Program-made: the position numbers and the translations under genes | Shown: in pieces, positions 1 to 8,081 of the stretch | Layout: each line of letters opens with the position of its first letter | Position numbering within the stretch: position 1 is the first letter of the stretch | Source: JAPOUP01 sp965203605 | GTDB taxonomy: Bacteria; Pseudomonadota; Alphaproteobacteria; Rhodobacterales; Rhodobacteraceae | DNA: 64,000 bases | Assembly: GCA_965203605.1 (NCBI GenBank) | Contig: OZ241902.1 | Location: 496,001 to 560,000 of the forward strand | Direction: 5' to 3' | Notes under the pieces: model-generated | What the model saw: the letters and a program-made list of their open reading frames with translations, nothing else | What the model was told of the DNA's origin: nothing | Database searches by the model: none

Positions 1-266
1 CGGAGTGCATCGATTATCTTCTGGGTAAGGGCATCGTGGGCTGGGGAGCGCAATGTATCGGGACCGATGCAGGTATGGCCGGCAAGTTCTCGCCGCCGTA
101 TCCTGCGCATAACTATCTTCATCGTGACAACTGCTTCGGTCTGGCCTCACTTGCCAATCTCGACCAGTTGCCACCAAAGGGTGCCATTCTGGTTGCGGCA
201 CCGCTAAAGATCAAGCAGGGCACAGGCTCACCGGTCCGCGCTCTCGCTCTGATACCGGAAGTCTGA
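1..266 (+). CDS. Cyclase family protein (kynurenine formamidase-like), 3' end only
   Basis: The gene enters from the left edge; the frame is open from base 3 and stops at 264-266. The visible 87 residues include the run WGAQCIGTDAG, then PPYPAHNYLH, FGLASLANLDQLP and GAILVAAPLKIKQGTGSPVR. These match the C-terminal part of the cyclase/kynurenine formamidase superfamily (metal-dependent amidohydrolase-like), where the histidine region and the LxNLxxLP segment are typical. The N-terminal metal motif lies outside the window, so the substrate cannot be judged. An internal GTG at 36 is not a start, because coding similarity continues upstream of it. Confidence 0.75.
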   Translation, partial: ECIDYLLGKGIVGWGAQCIGTDAGMAGKFSPPYPAHNYLHRDNCFGLASLANLDQLPPKGAILVAAPLKIKQGTGSPVRALALIPEV

Positions 267-302
267 TGGCCGAGCGTTCGTTCAGGTTGGGGATCAGGCA
301 TC

Positions 303-446
303 TTCGATCGTCTGGGTCCCTTTGCCGCATTCGAAACCAGCGCCAATGGTAATGCCCTGACGATTGCCGCTGCATAATACATCGCCAATGCCATGGTTTA
401 CGACGATGTAATCCGGGTCGAGGATCTCAAGACCGGCGGATCAAGG
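303..446 (+). pseudogene. Fossil of indolepyruvate oxidoreductase beta-type subunit (DUF6537 region)
   Basis: One frame reads FDRLGPFAAFETSANGNA, then an in-frame TAA at 375-377, then YIANAMVYDDVIRVEDLKTG. The phrase MxYxDVIRVADLKT is characteristic of the C-terminal region of long indolepyruvate ferredoxin oxidoreductase beta-type subunits. No other part of such a gene can be found around it, and the reading dissolves after about base 446. The match rests on about 20 residues from memory of the family, so the assignment is tentative; the in-frame stop means it is not functional. Confidence 0.35.
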
Positions 447-1586
447 GCAACACGCATCCCATGTCGGAGGACGTCGTTGGGCTGCTTCCGGCCAGTCAGG
501 ATTGCCGAATTGAAGGTGATTCGGCCAGACTGGTTTGGCTTGGCCGCTGGTTTCGAAAGGACCGTCGGCTCCATTCGGACCGATTTGGATCATTCGTTCC
601 GCTCAATACTCTTGGTGGTTTGAGGTGTTATCGTCTGCGAACCCTGCGCCATTCGGCGGAGCGGGCGCTCATTGACAACTGGCTGGCCTACGCTGGGTGT
701 AGCCCAGATTGTTGGCATGAGTCGCCTGGGTGTTATTTTGAGCCTTGATTTCCCGAGATAGGAACGCCTTTCGGTGGATCTTCGCCCGATAAAGTCAACC
801 GAAAGTATGTATTGCCAACAGTCTGGGCTAGGCCCGCCTACGCTTCAGTTGTTGCTGCGAGGGTTGCCAAACCTGCGACTTAGTTCCTTTGCCGCCATCG
901 CCTAACCAAGGGCTATTCGGGCAGGCATGTACGGGGTCAATCGAAGTTCGAAACGGTTCTTGGCATGGCGGAGCGGAAGGAAGATCGTCCCGACACCGCC
1001 GACCGCGTGCGGCGGCTTCGGGACGCGGGGCTTCTGGAAGAAAGCGGCGAAGAATTGAACCAAGCAATGAGGCCCCATCGAAAACTCTCCATGGGAGCGC
1101 TGACGGACTTGGTGGCGTTGGCTGTATGGCAAGTGGCTTTTAGGAGGCTCGGCGCCTTTCGATGAAACATTGTGAACTCGGATTCCGACGCAGCCTTTCA
1201 TGGCCTGATCAGTTCAGAGGCGGAGGGAGGGCATTGGACTGTCCCGGGCATTCCATAAGGCCAGCGAGTGCTGACGGTGAGGTCGAGGTACGTGGCTGGC
1301 GGCAGCCTGAGCCCGAGGCCCAGGAGCCGGTCGAGGGAGGTCCGCCAGTGGCCCCGGCGGTTCGCAAGTCGCGGAAGAGTGTAGTCGCCCGGCCACGGTG
1401 AAACCGAAGGGAAGGCTGGCAGGATCAATTGGATAAGTACGCGTTTGTGTCTGTATTGTCGCCGGATGGTGGGGGTCATTCGATGATATGGTTCCAGTCT
1501 GTTTCCCTTGTCCTTATCCGAAGCGATGAATCAAAACCATGTTGACACTGGCATGCGCGGCACGTAAATGTGCTCCTACGGCACTG
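447..1586. other. Long spacer without a recognisable gene
   Basis: Several open frames of 60-99 codons exist on both strands, including 461-748 (+) and 965-1165 (+). None reads like a known protein, none has a convincing ribosome-binding site, and overlapping frames on the opposite strand are equally long, which is typical of non-coding GC-rich sequence. The stretch probably holds decayed gene remains between the indolepyruvate oxidoreductase fossil and the tRNA. Confidence 0.5.
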
Positions 1587-1674
1587 GCCCAGGTGGCGGA
1601 ACTGGTAGACGCGCTAGCTTCAGGTGCTAGTGTCCTGTATGGACGTGGAGGTTCGAGTCCTCTTCTGGGCACCA
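1587..1674 (+). tRNA. tRNA-Leu(CAG)
   Basis: The acceptor arm pairs GCCCAGG (1587-1593) with TTCTGGGC before ACCA. The D arm contains GGTAGAC, the anticodon stem CTAGC/GCTAG encloses the loop TTCAGGT with anticodon CAG, and the T arm contains GGTTCGAGTCC. A long variable arm (TGTCCTGTATGGACG) fits a class II tRNA such as Leu. CCA is encoded at 1672-1674. Confidence 0.95.
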
Positions 1675-1981
1675 TCCCTAAATTGAACTCGCCTCCAAGG
1701 CCGAGGCAGGACTCCACTGGTAAGCTACGAGGGGAATTGGGAGGTCAGTTCGACCTGCCAATGGGGTAGAGCCTACCACCGTGCGACGAATGTAATTCCG
1801 TTTCTTCGTCGTGCGGAACAACGACCTCTATTGCATGGCACGCTCGCTGATTTACTGCGCCGCATCCATACACACCCGCCGTATGTTTGCCACTTAACGA
1901 TAGCAGCGTCGCTCGAAGTCGTTCGATGCCTCAAATCGGGAGAAGAACTGATGGTCGACTTCAGCGCATATTTACTTGAAT
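1675..1981. other. Spacer between tRNA-Leu and IS
   Basis: Nothing convincing is encoded here. A short plus-strand frame beginning at 1831 runs into the IS at 1986 but resembles no family I know, so I do not call it an interrupted gene. The AT content rises towards the IS target site ATAA at 1982-1985. Confidence 0.4.
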
Positions 1982-1985
1982 ATAA

Positions 1986-3488
1986 GAGCCTCTTGCACAA
2001 TTATCGCGGTTCGGGCGGCCGCGGCAAGCCTTTCGGTTCCGCCAGGGTCCCGTCACCGGTTCCGGCGGGTGCCCGGGGCGTTCCCATAGGCCGAAGTGTG
2101 GCGGAATGTCGCAGTTGGTGGCTTCAGGGACACCGCCCGCGCATGACTGGCCGCGCCGTCCCCTCCGGGGCGGCGTCCGGGGCGTCCGGCGCTGCCTGGG
2201 CCGGTGGTGTCAGATGGTGAGCCGCATCATCTGCCCGCCGGTCAGCGCCAGCACGCGGAGGAACAGGTGGCAGGCCACCCTGGCGTGCCCACGGACACGG
2301 ACATGCCGTGCGCCGTACGAGTCCTTCAGGGCGGAGTTCACCCGCCCGCCGCTGGAGCGCTGCCGGTAACGCACCCGGTCGTGGCGGATGTGGCCCGCTT
2401 TCCGCTGCGCCAGCGCCTCTTTCCCGAGGCGTTCCTTCAGCGCCGCGTCGCGGCGCGGGTTGGTGTCGGTGATCGCCACGCGCCCCGTCAGGTAGGCGTG
2501 GAACCCGATCCCCGGGGAATCACAGGCCGCGTCCATCAGTTGGTGACAGTGGTCCACCCGCAGCGCCGTCATCCCCGGCAGCGGGATGGCGGCCTGGCTG
2601 TCGCGCGGCGAAGCGGAGGTCAGGATGCAGCTGATGGGGACGTCACCGTCGGCGGCGTCGATATGCGGTCTGTACCCCCTCCAGCTCTCCCTGTACCCCT
2701 TCGCGTTGCGTTCCGTCCCGGTGTCGCAGGCCTTCGGCAGCCCGTCGGCCATCTCCGTGGCGGTCATCCCGCCCCGCGGCCGCCGCTCCAGCCGGGTCGG
2801 CTCCTTCGGCCTTTCCTCCCCCTTTTTCGGGCGTCCGCGCCTGCGCTTCGGTTTCCCCTTCGGCTTCGGCTTCGGCGCCGGCCTCTCCCGTCCCATGATC
2901 GCCGTCGAGTCCCGCGATATGTGGCCCACGACCGAGCCGGAACAGCCGGAGCGGACCAGCGCCCCGTGCATCCGCTCGGGCAGCCGGGTCTCCGCGAACC
3001 AGGCGAAGGCCCTGGAGAAGGCCGGTTCGCCGGGAACCTCCGACACGCGGGACCAGCCGACCGGACGCCGCAGCGTCGGGTGGTGAGGCAGCCGGTCGAC
3101 CGGCACCACCGTGGTCGGCATGTCCCGGACCGCCCTCCCGACGAAGGCCCGCGCCAGCGCCCTGCGGTCGGCGGGAGGGTTGCCGACGCCCCGGTGGCCG
3201 TGGTGCACGTGCCTCCCGCCCTCCACCATGTCCAGGACGGCGACGGATCTGGTGTGCCTCACGCCCGGCGGGCCGACCTCCCCGGCGAGGGACGGGAAAA
3301 GTTCCCCTTGAAAGCGCCGCCAGGCATCCGGTATGGATGATCGCAGGGACATGGAGCCGTCTCCCCGTATGTTGTGGCTGTAACACCCGACTCATACCAG
3401 AGGGGCGGCTCCATATCCAGGCCCCCGGTCAGAAAAAGCGTCCGTTTCCTAAAAAAACCGCCTGATCGGGGAGTTCTGCAAGAGGCTC
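1986..3488 (-). mobile_element. Complete IS element, DDE type (DUF772/DDE_Tnp_1 class), 1503 bp
   Basis: The two ends carry the same 12-bp inverted repeat: GAGCCTCTTGCA at 1986-1997 and its complement TGCAAGAGGCTC at 3477-3488. The tetranucleotide ATAA directly flanks both ends (1982-1985 and 3489-3492), as expected for a 4-bp target duplication. One minus-strand transposase fills the element. Boundaries are read directly from the sequence. Family placement (IS5/IS1182-like) is by protein similarity from memory and is less certain. Confidence 0.85.
2210..3352 (-). CDS. Transposase of the 1986-3488 IS
   Basis: The 380-residue protein has the N-terminal DUF772-type region (AFSRAFAWFAETRLPERMH), then SRDSTAI carrying the first expected catalytic Asp, a basic linker rich in KPKPKGKPKRRRGRPKKGEERP-like residues, the GTERNAKGY and HIDAADGDVPISC segments, ASPRDSQAAIPL, and the C-terminal RVNSALKDSYGARHVRVRG. 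In relatives I remember, the last block reads STVERVNxRLKD and its Glu is the third catalytic residue; here it reads SSGGRVNSALKD, with Gly in that place. The element may therefore be unable to move itself. Codons are strongly G/C-ending, unlike the chromosomal genes. A 378-codon open frame on the opposite strand is a shadow. Confidence 0.85.
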   Translation of the reverse strand: MSLRSSIPDAWRRFQGELFPSLAGEVGPPGVRHTRSVAVLDMVEGGRHVHHGHRGVGNPPADRRALARAFVGRAVRDMPTTVVPVDRLPHHPTLRRPVGWSRVSEVPGEPAFSRAFAWFAETRLPERMHGALVRSGCSGSVVGHISRDSTAIMGRERPAPKPKPKGKPKRRRGRPKKGEERPKEPTRLERRPRGGMTATEMADGLPKACDTGTERNAKGYRESWRGYRPHIDAADGDVPISCILTSASPRDSQAAIPLPGMTALRVDHCHQLMDAACDSPGIGFHAYLTGRVAITDTNPRRDAALKERLGKEALAQRKAGHIRHDRVRYRQRSSGGRVNSALKDSYGARHVRVRGHARVACHLFLRVLALTGGQMMRLTI

Positions 3489-3749
3489 ATAAGTAATTGA
3501 AATATTGCTAATAAATAAGCTTGTGGTGCTGATACTCGTAGCGACATGATGGTTGGTCAACTACCGTTGGAATCGCCAAACAAAGGGCACTTGGTGCCCC
3601 CATGCCCTCATTCTTGCCGGTATCCGCATTCACACGACATGCTGCTGTTTCGTTTTCTCCCGGAAATGTGGACATGCCGACGCTACGGAGATAGGCGTAT
3701 TCTGCAGACGACGATGCCAGGCCAGATGGATCGAAAGAGAACGACTCCG

Positions 3750-5687
3750 ATGAATTTCGCCTCGCCGGAACGAGAGTTACGTAGCTTCGGATTGGTCAAG
3801 TCGTTGGGACGTGAGGCTCACCGGGCCACCAAGGGCAAGTCGTTGACCGACCAAGACAAGCAACGCTGCATGGAAGCGATTTCACAGTTCGGTGCCAATC
3901 CTCGGCATCCCGGACTGAACTTTGAGCGCCTCGGAAGTGAGCCCAGTCACAACCACTGGTCGATCCGCGCTTCAAAGGAGTTGAGGGTCATACTCAGCGT
4001 GGGCAAGATCGAGAATGGGCAGCCTGCAGAAGTGATGGTGGCCAACTTCGGTCATCATGATCAAATGTACGACTGGAGTAGCCGTCAGCGGTTCCATTCC
4101 GATGTGTCCGAAGGTGTGGAAATAGAAACGCCATCCCCAAGAGGAGGAACTTCGGCGTTTCCGCTCGCCGACTTCGAGGAATGGCAATTATATCTATATC
4201 CAGATCAGAAGGCGCTCGTGAAACGGCAGTTTGACCGGGAGGCGCGGCTGTACGGTGGTGCAGGAACCGGCAAGTCGGTTATCCTCCTGCACCGGGCCGC
4301 TCGACTTGGCCGAGAGAATCCGGACGGGCAGATTCTCGTGACCGCATTTCACAAGGTGCTCACTTCCCGGTTGGCGGAACTCTATTGTAAGTTGCCGAAC
4401 GCACCAAAGAACGTGGAATTCCGCAGCGTCTTTCAAGTCGCAAGAAGTGTCATCGGAGATCTTGGAATTGATAGACGGGTTCTAGATGATGCATTCGATG
4501 AAGCATACAGGCGGATCGTACCGGGTACCCATGTACGTTCCTGCACACCGGAATACCTGCGGGACGAGATCGAACGCGTCATCAAGGGACGGTCGGCGAG
4601 TAAGGACGAGTATCTGGATACTGGTCGGTTCCAGCGAGTAGGGCGACAGCGCGGCTTCAAGAAACGTGATCGGGAGACTTGTTGGGCTCTCCGAGAGGCA
4701 TGGGATGAAGAACTGCAGCGACGCGGTAACCGAAGTTTTGCCGATGCTTTGGAATTGGCCAGAGAGACTTTGGAAACGGAAGGCAAGCCGGTCTACCGGG
4801 CGGCATTGATTGATGAGGCTCAGGATCTGACCGCCTCGGCGATCAGGATGATCCGTGCTTCAGTCGCCGGTTCTCCCGATAGCCCAATTCCTCGTGACGG
4901 CCTCCTGTTCGTGGACGACAAGGCCCAGCAAATTTATCCGGGTGGTTTCAGAACGGCATGGGCCGGCCTTAACTTCAAGGGTCGTTCGGTGCATCTCTCG
5001 ACGGGACATCGAACTACAAGGCAAATCGCCCGCGCCGCCGCCGCTGTTCGAGGCCAGTTCCTGGTGGACAAGTCGGATACTGATATCAACGCGGTCGAGG
5101 TTGAAGGCTACAGCCGGGATGATGGCCAGCTGCCAATTCTTCGACAGACAGACAAGAAAGAGCTTTCCGAAGTAATCAGCATCATTCGCCGATTGGTAGA
5201 CACCGATGGCTACAATTGGCGCGAAATCGCCATCTTGTCGATGCACAGAAATGACCTGAATGCCTGCCACAAATATCTGATCAAGAATAGGATTCCGGCG
5301 TTGCTCCAACGCTATCGAGCTGGGGATCCAGACGGCGTTCGAGTTGTCACTTTTGACAGCTGCAAAGGTCAGGAATACCGTGCTGTTATCATTCCGAGAG
5401 TGGGAAACTCAGTCTTTCCTCTCTCAGAAGATGATAAGCAGGTTCAGACGGGAACCCTTCAGCTTGACTTGCCTGAGAGTGCGCCAGTCGAGGAATTGGA
5501 CGCCGAAGCGCTCGAAAAGCGTCAGCTAAATCTGGATCGGCTCTACGTCGCGATGACCCGAGCGTGCGAACGTCTCTTTCTGATCTGCGGTGAGGCTCCG
5601 GGATTGGAAATCGAACGTGCGCGCGATCACTTTGACTGGTACGCGCCGTCAAGGCCTTTCGACCTGAGTTCAACCGATACCTCGTGA
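3750..5687 (+). CDS. UvrD/Rep-type superfamily I helicase with N-terminal RelE/ParE-like domain
   Basis: From the ATG at 3750 the protein has about 645 residues. Residues 35-112 resemble a RelE/ParE/HigB-type fold: NPRHPGLNFERL, then WSIRASKELRVILS, then VANFGHHDQMYDW, which matches the SxRxxxxLRxIxx...HHDxxYxW pattern of these toxins. The helicase follows: Q-motif region YPDQKALV (150-157), Walker A GGAGTGKS (169-176), DEAQD (355-359), HRTT region, VTFDSCKGQEYRAV (motif V) and LYVAMTRACERLFL (motif VI). A UvrD-type helicase translocates 3' to 5' on DNA; the toxin-like domain may bind nucleic acid or the translation machinery. The frame is open back to 3546; ATGs at 3714 and 3726 are alternatives. 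I chose 3750 because GAAAGAGA lies 9 bases upstream and conserved sequence starts just after. No partner gene is adjacent. Confidence 0.8.
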   Translation: MNFASPERELRSFGLVKSLGREAHRATKGKSLTDQDKQRCMEAISQFGANPRHPGLNFERLGSEPSHNHWSIRASKELRVILSVGKIENGQPAEVMVANFGHHDQMYDWSSRQRFHSDVSEGVEIETPSPRGGTSAFPLADFEEWQLYLYPDQKALVKRQFDREARLYGGAGTGKSVILLHRAARLGRENPDGQILVTAFHKVLTSRLAELYCKLPNAPKNVEFRSVFQVARSVIGDLGIDRRVLDDAFDEAYRRIVPGTHVRSCTPEYLRDEIERVIKGRSASKDEYLDTGRFQRVGRQRGFKKRDRETCWALREAWDEELQRRGNRSFADALELARETLETEGKPVYRAALIDEAQDLTASAIRMIRASVAGSPDSPIPRDGLLFVDDKAQQIYPGGFRTAWAGLNFKGRSVHLSTGHRTTRQIARAAAAVRGQFLVDKSDTDINAVEVEGYSRDDGQLPILRQTDKKELSEVISIIRRLVDTDGYNWREIAILSMHRNDLNACHKYLIKNRIPALLQRYRAGDPDGVRVVTFDSCKGQEYRAVIIPRVGNSVFPLSEDDKQVQTGTLQLDLPESAPVEELDAEALEKRQLNLDRLYVAMTRACERLFLICGEAPGLEIERARDHFDWYAPSRPFDLSSTDTS

Positions 5688-6597
5688 AGGTGATTTCGGG
5701 GATTTAACCGCCGACAATAGACGTGCGCTTCCAATCGTGTCTACCGGATTGACCTGGTTCTGCCTGCGAACCACGAATCCGCCAGTAAATGTCCCATTCC
5801 AGTCCGAAGTGCAGCACCAGTGCCGGAGGTGAAGGTGGTGCAAGACCGCCTGAACGGGCACTGGCGTCGGGCGTGGTGCTAAAGGACGCCCGCCTAGGTG
5901 TTCCACCAGCTCCGCCCCAACTGGCGCGAACCGGGGTGCCGCGAAGGGTTGGAATGGATTTCGTTGTCTCGTCCGTCCGGGCTGCGCCTTCCCTGCGGCG
6001 GCGTTGCGCTACCCGGACAGCTTGGATAGGTTCCTTAAAGACGGCACTCCAGCCGTCCCCGGGGCCGGACCCTCCGTTCCCGGGGTGTTGGAAACCCCGC
6101 CTTCCGGCCATTTCCGCAGGTCGGGCGCCGCCGGGAAAGACCGTTACGACTTCGCTGAACGCTTACCAGAGTCTTGCATCGACGACATAAGTTGGCTATC
6201 ATCAATTAGAACACAAGATCAGTCAGCCCCTACGCCTTTATGTGATTGATCGTCGATTTGAGAATTGGGGGTCTGGGGAGAAACCGTTCGGTCTCGTGGT
6301 GATACTGGGTATCAGGATAGGGCGGCAGAATTCGATCAAGATTCTCAAGCGCACCGAAAGCACGATTCAGGTCAAGCATGGCAGACCGGTGTTCTGGGAC
6401 CGCTGGCTCTCGGCTTAAGGGGCGCTTCACCGGTCAGAGGGTCCACGTGTTCCCAGAGAGTTTGCCGACAGGGCGCATCGGGCGCCGCCGTCGATGCCCG
6501 AGGGTGGTTGCGATGGGTTCCGCGTCCATGCCACGGGAAGGTATTGGTTTCCCGCAGAGCGGTCACGTCGCATGGCAATTCTACATAGGTGAACAAC
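5688..6597. other. GC-rich spacer, probably decayed sequence
   Basis: Open frames of 66-135 codons occur in several phases on both strands, and none resembles a known family. A short reading at about 6336-6416 (IKILKRTESTIQVKHG onwards to a TAA) looks like the end of a lost coding region, but I cannot name it. The stretch lies between the helicase and the HEPN pair. Confidence 0.4.
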
Positions 6598-6861
6598 ATG
6601 AATGTTTCCGCGCACAACATCGAAGCGGCACTTCCCGATCTTCCTACACCTGTCAGCAGCTGGCACGTCGAAACCGGCCCCGACTGGACCGAAGATCCGG
6701 CCGTCTGGGTTTGGGCGATGTTGAAGGACGACGAGGTCGACTTCGCCAAGCGCTCCCGATTGCGGTCGATCATTCGAGGCCTCGTATACGATACTGTCGA
6801 TCCCTCGTTGCTGGTCTACGTCCGCTTTCGCGGCGCATCTGAGGTGGAGCGACAACAGTGA
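6598..6861 (+). CDS. Small protein paired with a HEPN-like protein
   Basis: The 87-residue product begins MNVSAHNIEAALPDLPTPV and contains a conserved-looking core WVWAMLKDDEVDF, RSRLRSIIRGLVYD and SLLVYVRFRGASEVE. AGGTGA lies 7 bases before the ATG at 6598. Its stop overlaps the GTG start of the next gene by 4 bases, so the two are translationally coupled. I do not recognise the family. By position it would be the partner (antitoxin or nucleotidyltransferase-like subunit) of the HEPN protein, but no GSxxxGxxxxxSDxD motif of minimal nucleotidyltransferases is visible, so that role is only inferred from pairing. Confidence 0.6.
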   Translation: MNVSAHNIEAALPDLPTPVSSWHVETGPDWTEDPAVWVWAMLKDDEVDFAKRSRLRSIIRGLVYDTVDPSLLVYVRFRGASEVERQQ

Positions 6862-7366
6862 GCCTTCATTCTGAACTGCTGAAACAGGCCCGTTTCCTTG
6901 CCCAGAAGGAACCCAAGAAACCGACCCAGGCCAGCTTGCGGCGCTCAGTATCGGCGTCCTATTATGCGCTGTTTCACCTTCTGGTTGACGAGGCACCCAG
7001 GCTGATGCTGTCCGGTCACGGGCGTCGTCCACTACGCGACTGTTTGGCTCGAGCCTTTCAGCATTCATCGATGAAACATACGGCCGTCCAGTTCATGAAG
7101 CAGCAGATTTCCCCAAAACTGTCGTCCGGTTTCGAAGGTCAGCCAGTCCCAAAGCACTGATCGACGTTGCATCTGCTTTCGTGGAGTTGCAGGAAGCCCG
7201 CCATGAGGCGGACTATAACCGTGCGATTCGTTTCGCCCGGCGTGAAGCACTCGACTTCGTTGACCGAACCGGTCAGGCGTTCCGGGATTGGAACGACGTG
7301 CGAGGCGGTCTGCATGCGGACACAATCCTTATCGGACTTATTGCCTACAGGCAGATGCAGGGTTAG
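6858..7366 (+). CDS. HEPN-like protein read through a -1 frameshift
   Basis: The first frame (GTG at 6858 to TGA at 7158-7160) encodes SLHSELLKQARFLAQKEP, then SLRRSVSASYYALFHLLVDEA, a typical HEPN helix with SxYYAxFH, and LRDCLARAFQHSSMKH. Coding sense then continues one base back: KALIDVASAFVELQEARHEADYN, RAIRFARREALDF and a C-terminal DTILIGLIAYRQMQG to 7366. Joined, they give a protein of about 168 residues, the usual HEPN length. The switch falls on C CCA AAG (7148-7154), a slippery heptamer, with GAAGG (7134-7138) nine bases upstream. It could be programmed or simply a mutation. HEPN proteins are mostly RNases or partners in defence and toxin-antitoxin pairs; no clear Rx4-6H motif was found. 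Confidence 0.6.
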
Positions 7367-7372
7367 GCGCGA

Positions 7373-8020
7373 TTGGTGTTATCGCAATTGGATTTACTCG
7401 CGTTTGGCATCCTCTGCCAGTCCTGCCGCAGAACCGGAAACCGTGAGCAGAAAGCCGTCTTCCAAGCCGACCCTCCTGAACTTCCCGCGCATGGATGCGG
7501 CCTTCCCGCCATCCGCACCGGGTTTGGCGTCTTCTTCCGGATCATTGTCAGATTCTCCAGGCTTCTTTTTGTTTCTGAAGCGCAGGCCGTCCTCCCATCA
7601 TTACGCTCGGGATCCGGAGCGACGGGTTCTCCACCGCACGGTCGAGGCGCACTTTCGTCTGGAACTGCTTGGGACCTAAGCTCTCGCTGAAGGTCGGGAG
7701 ACCAGCTTCCATGTTAAGCCCCACCTGTTTTCTGTGTCGCCGAGAGCCTGTTCCGATGACCTGCGGGCCTGTCCAGTGATACAGGTCCCATAGTGTGCCG
7801 GGAACTTTGGTGGACGGCCGCCCCGCGGGTCTCCAAGCGCCCGCGGCCCCTGATCCTGTTTGCTGGTAAGCCGCGTCATTCCGGCGCATTCCGGATCCGC
7901 TCAGTTGAGCCGACATTGTCATGAAGCGTCTCCCGGTTGCCCTCGGGCACCAATACGTGGTCGTTTCCGACTTCCGTGGTCTGCTTGGCCGTGTTCCGCC
8001 GAACATGCATCGCGTCAGCC
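7373..8020 (-). pseudogene. Decayed ISAs1-family transposase remnant
   Basis: Read on the minus strand in shifting frames, this stretch follows the intact ISAs1 transposase next door. ADAMHVRRNTAKQTTEVGN matches ADAMHTQRATAETVTGKGG; RETLHD is shared; LGPKQFQTKVRLDRAVENPSL matches LGPERFLKTVRSHWAVENSLH; and a C-terminal SMRGKFRRVG matches AMRGKLKKAG. Stops and frameshifts separate the pieces. It is an old insertion of the same family, not a product of the present one, because the divergence is large. No ends or target duplication could be seen. Confidence 0.75.
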
Positions 8021-8081
8021 ATGGTAGTTCGATATTGTATCAGGAGAGACTCGACCAGAACACTGGGACGCGGCGTGAATT

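Noticed and set aside
2204..3340. Long plus-strand frame opposite the first IS transposase
   Set aside because: Low-complexity Arg/Pro-rich shadow; the minus-strand frame carries transposase motifs and IS ends fit it.
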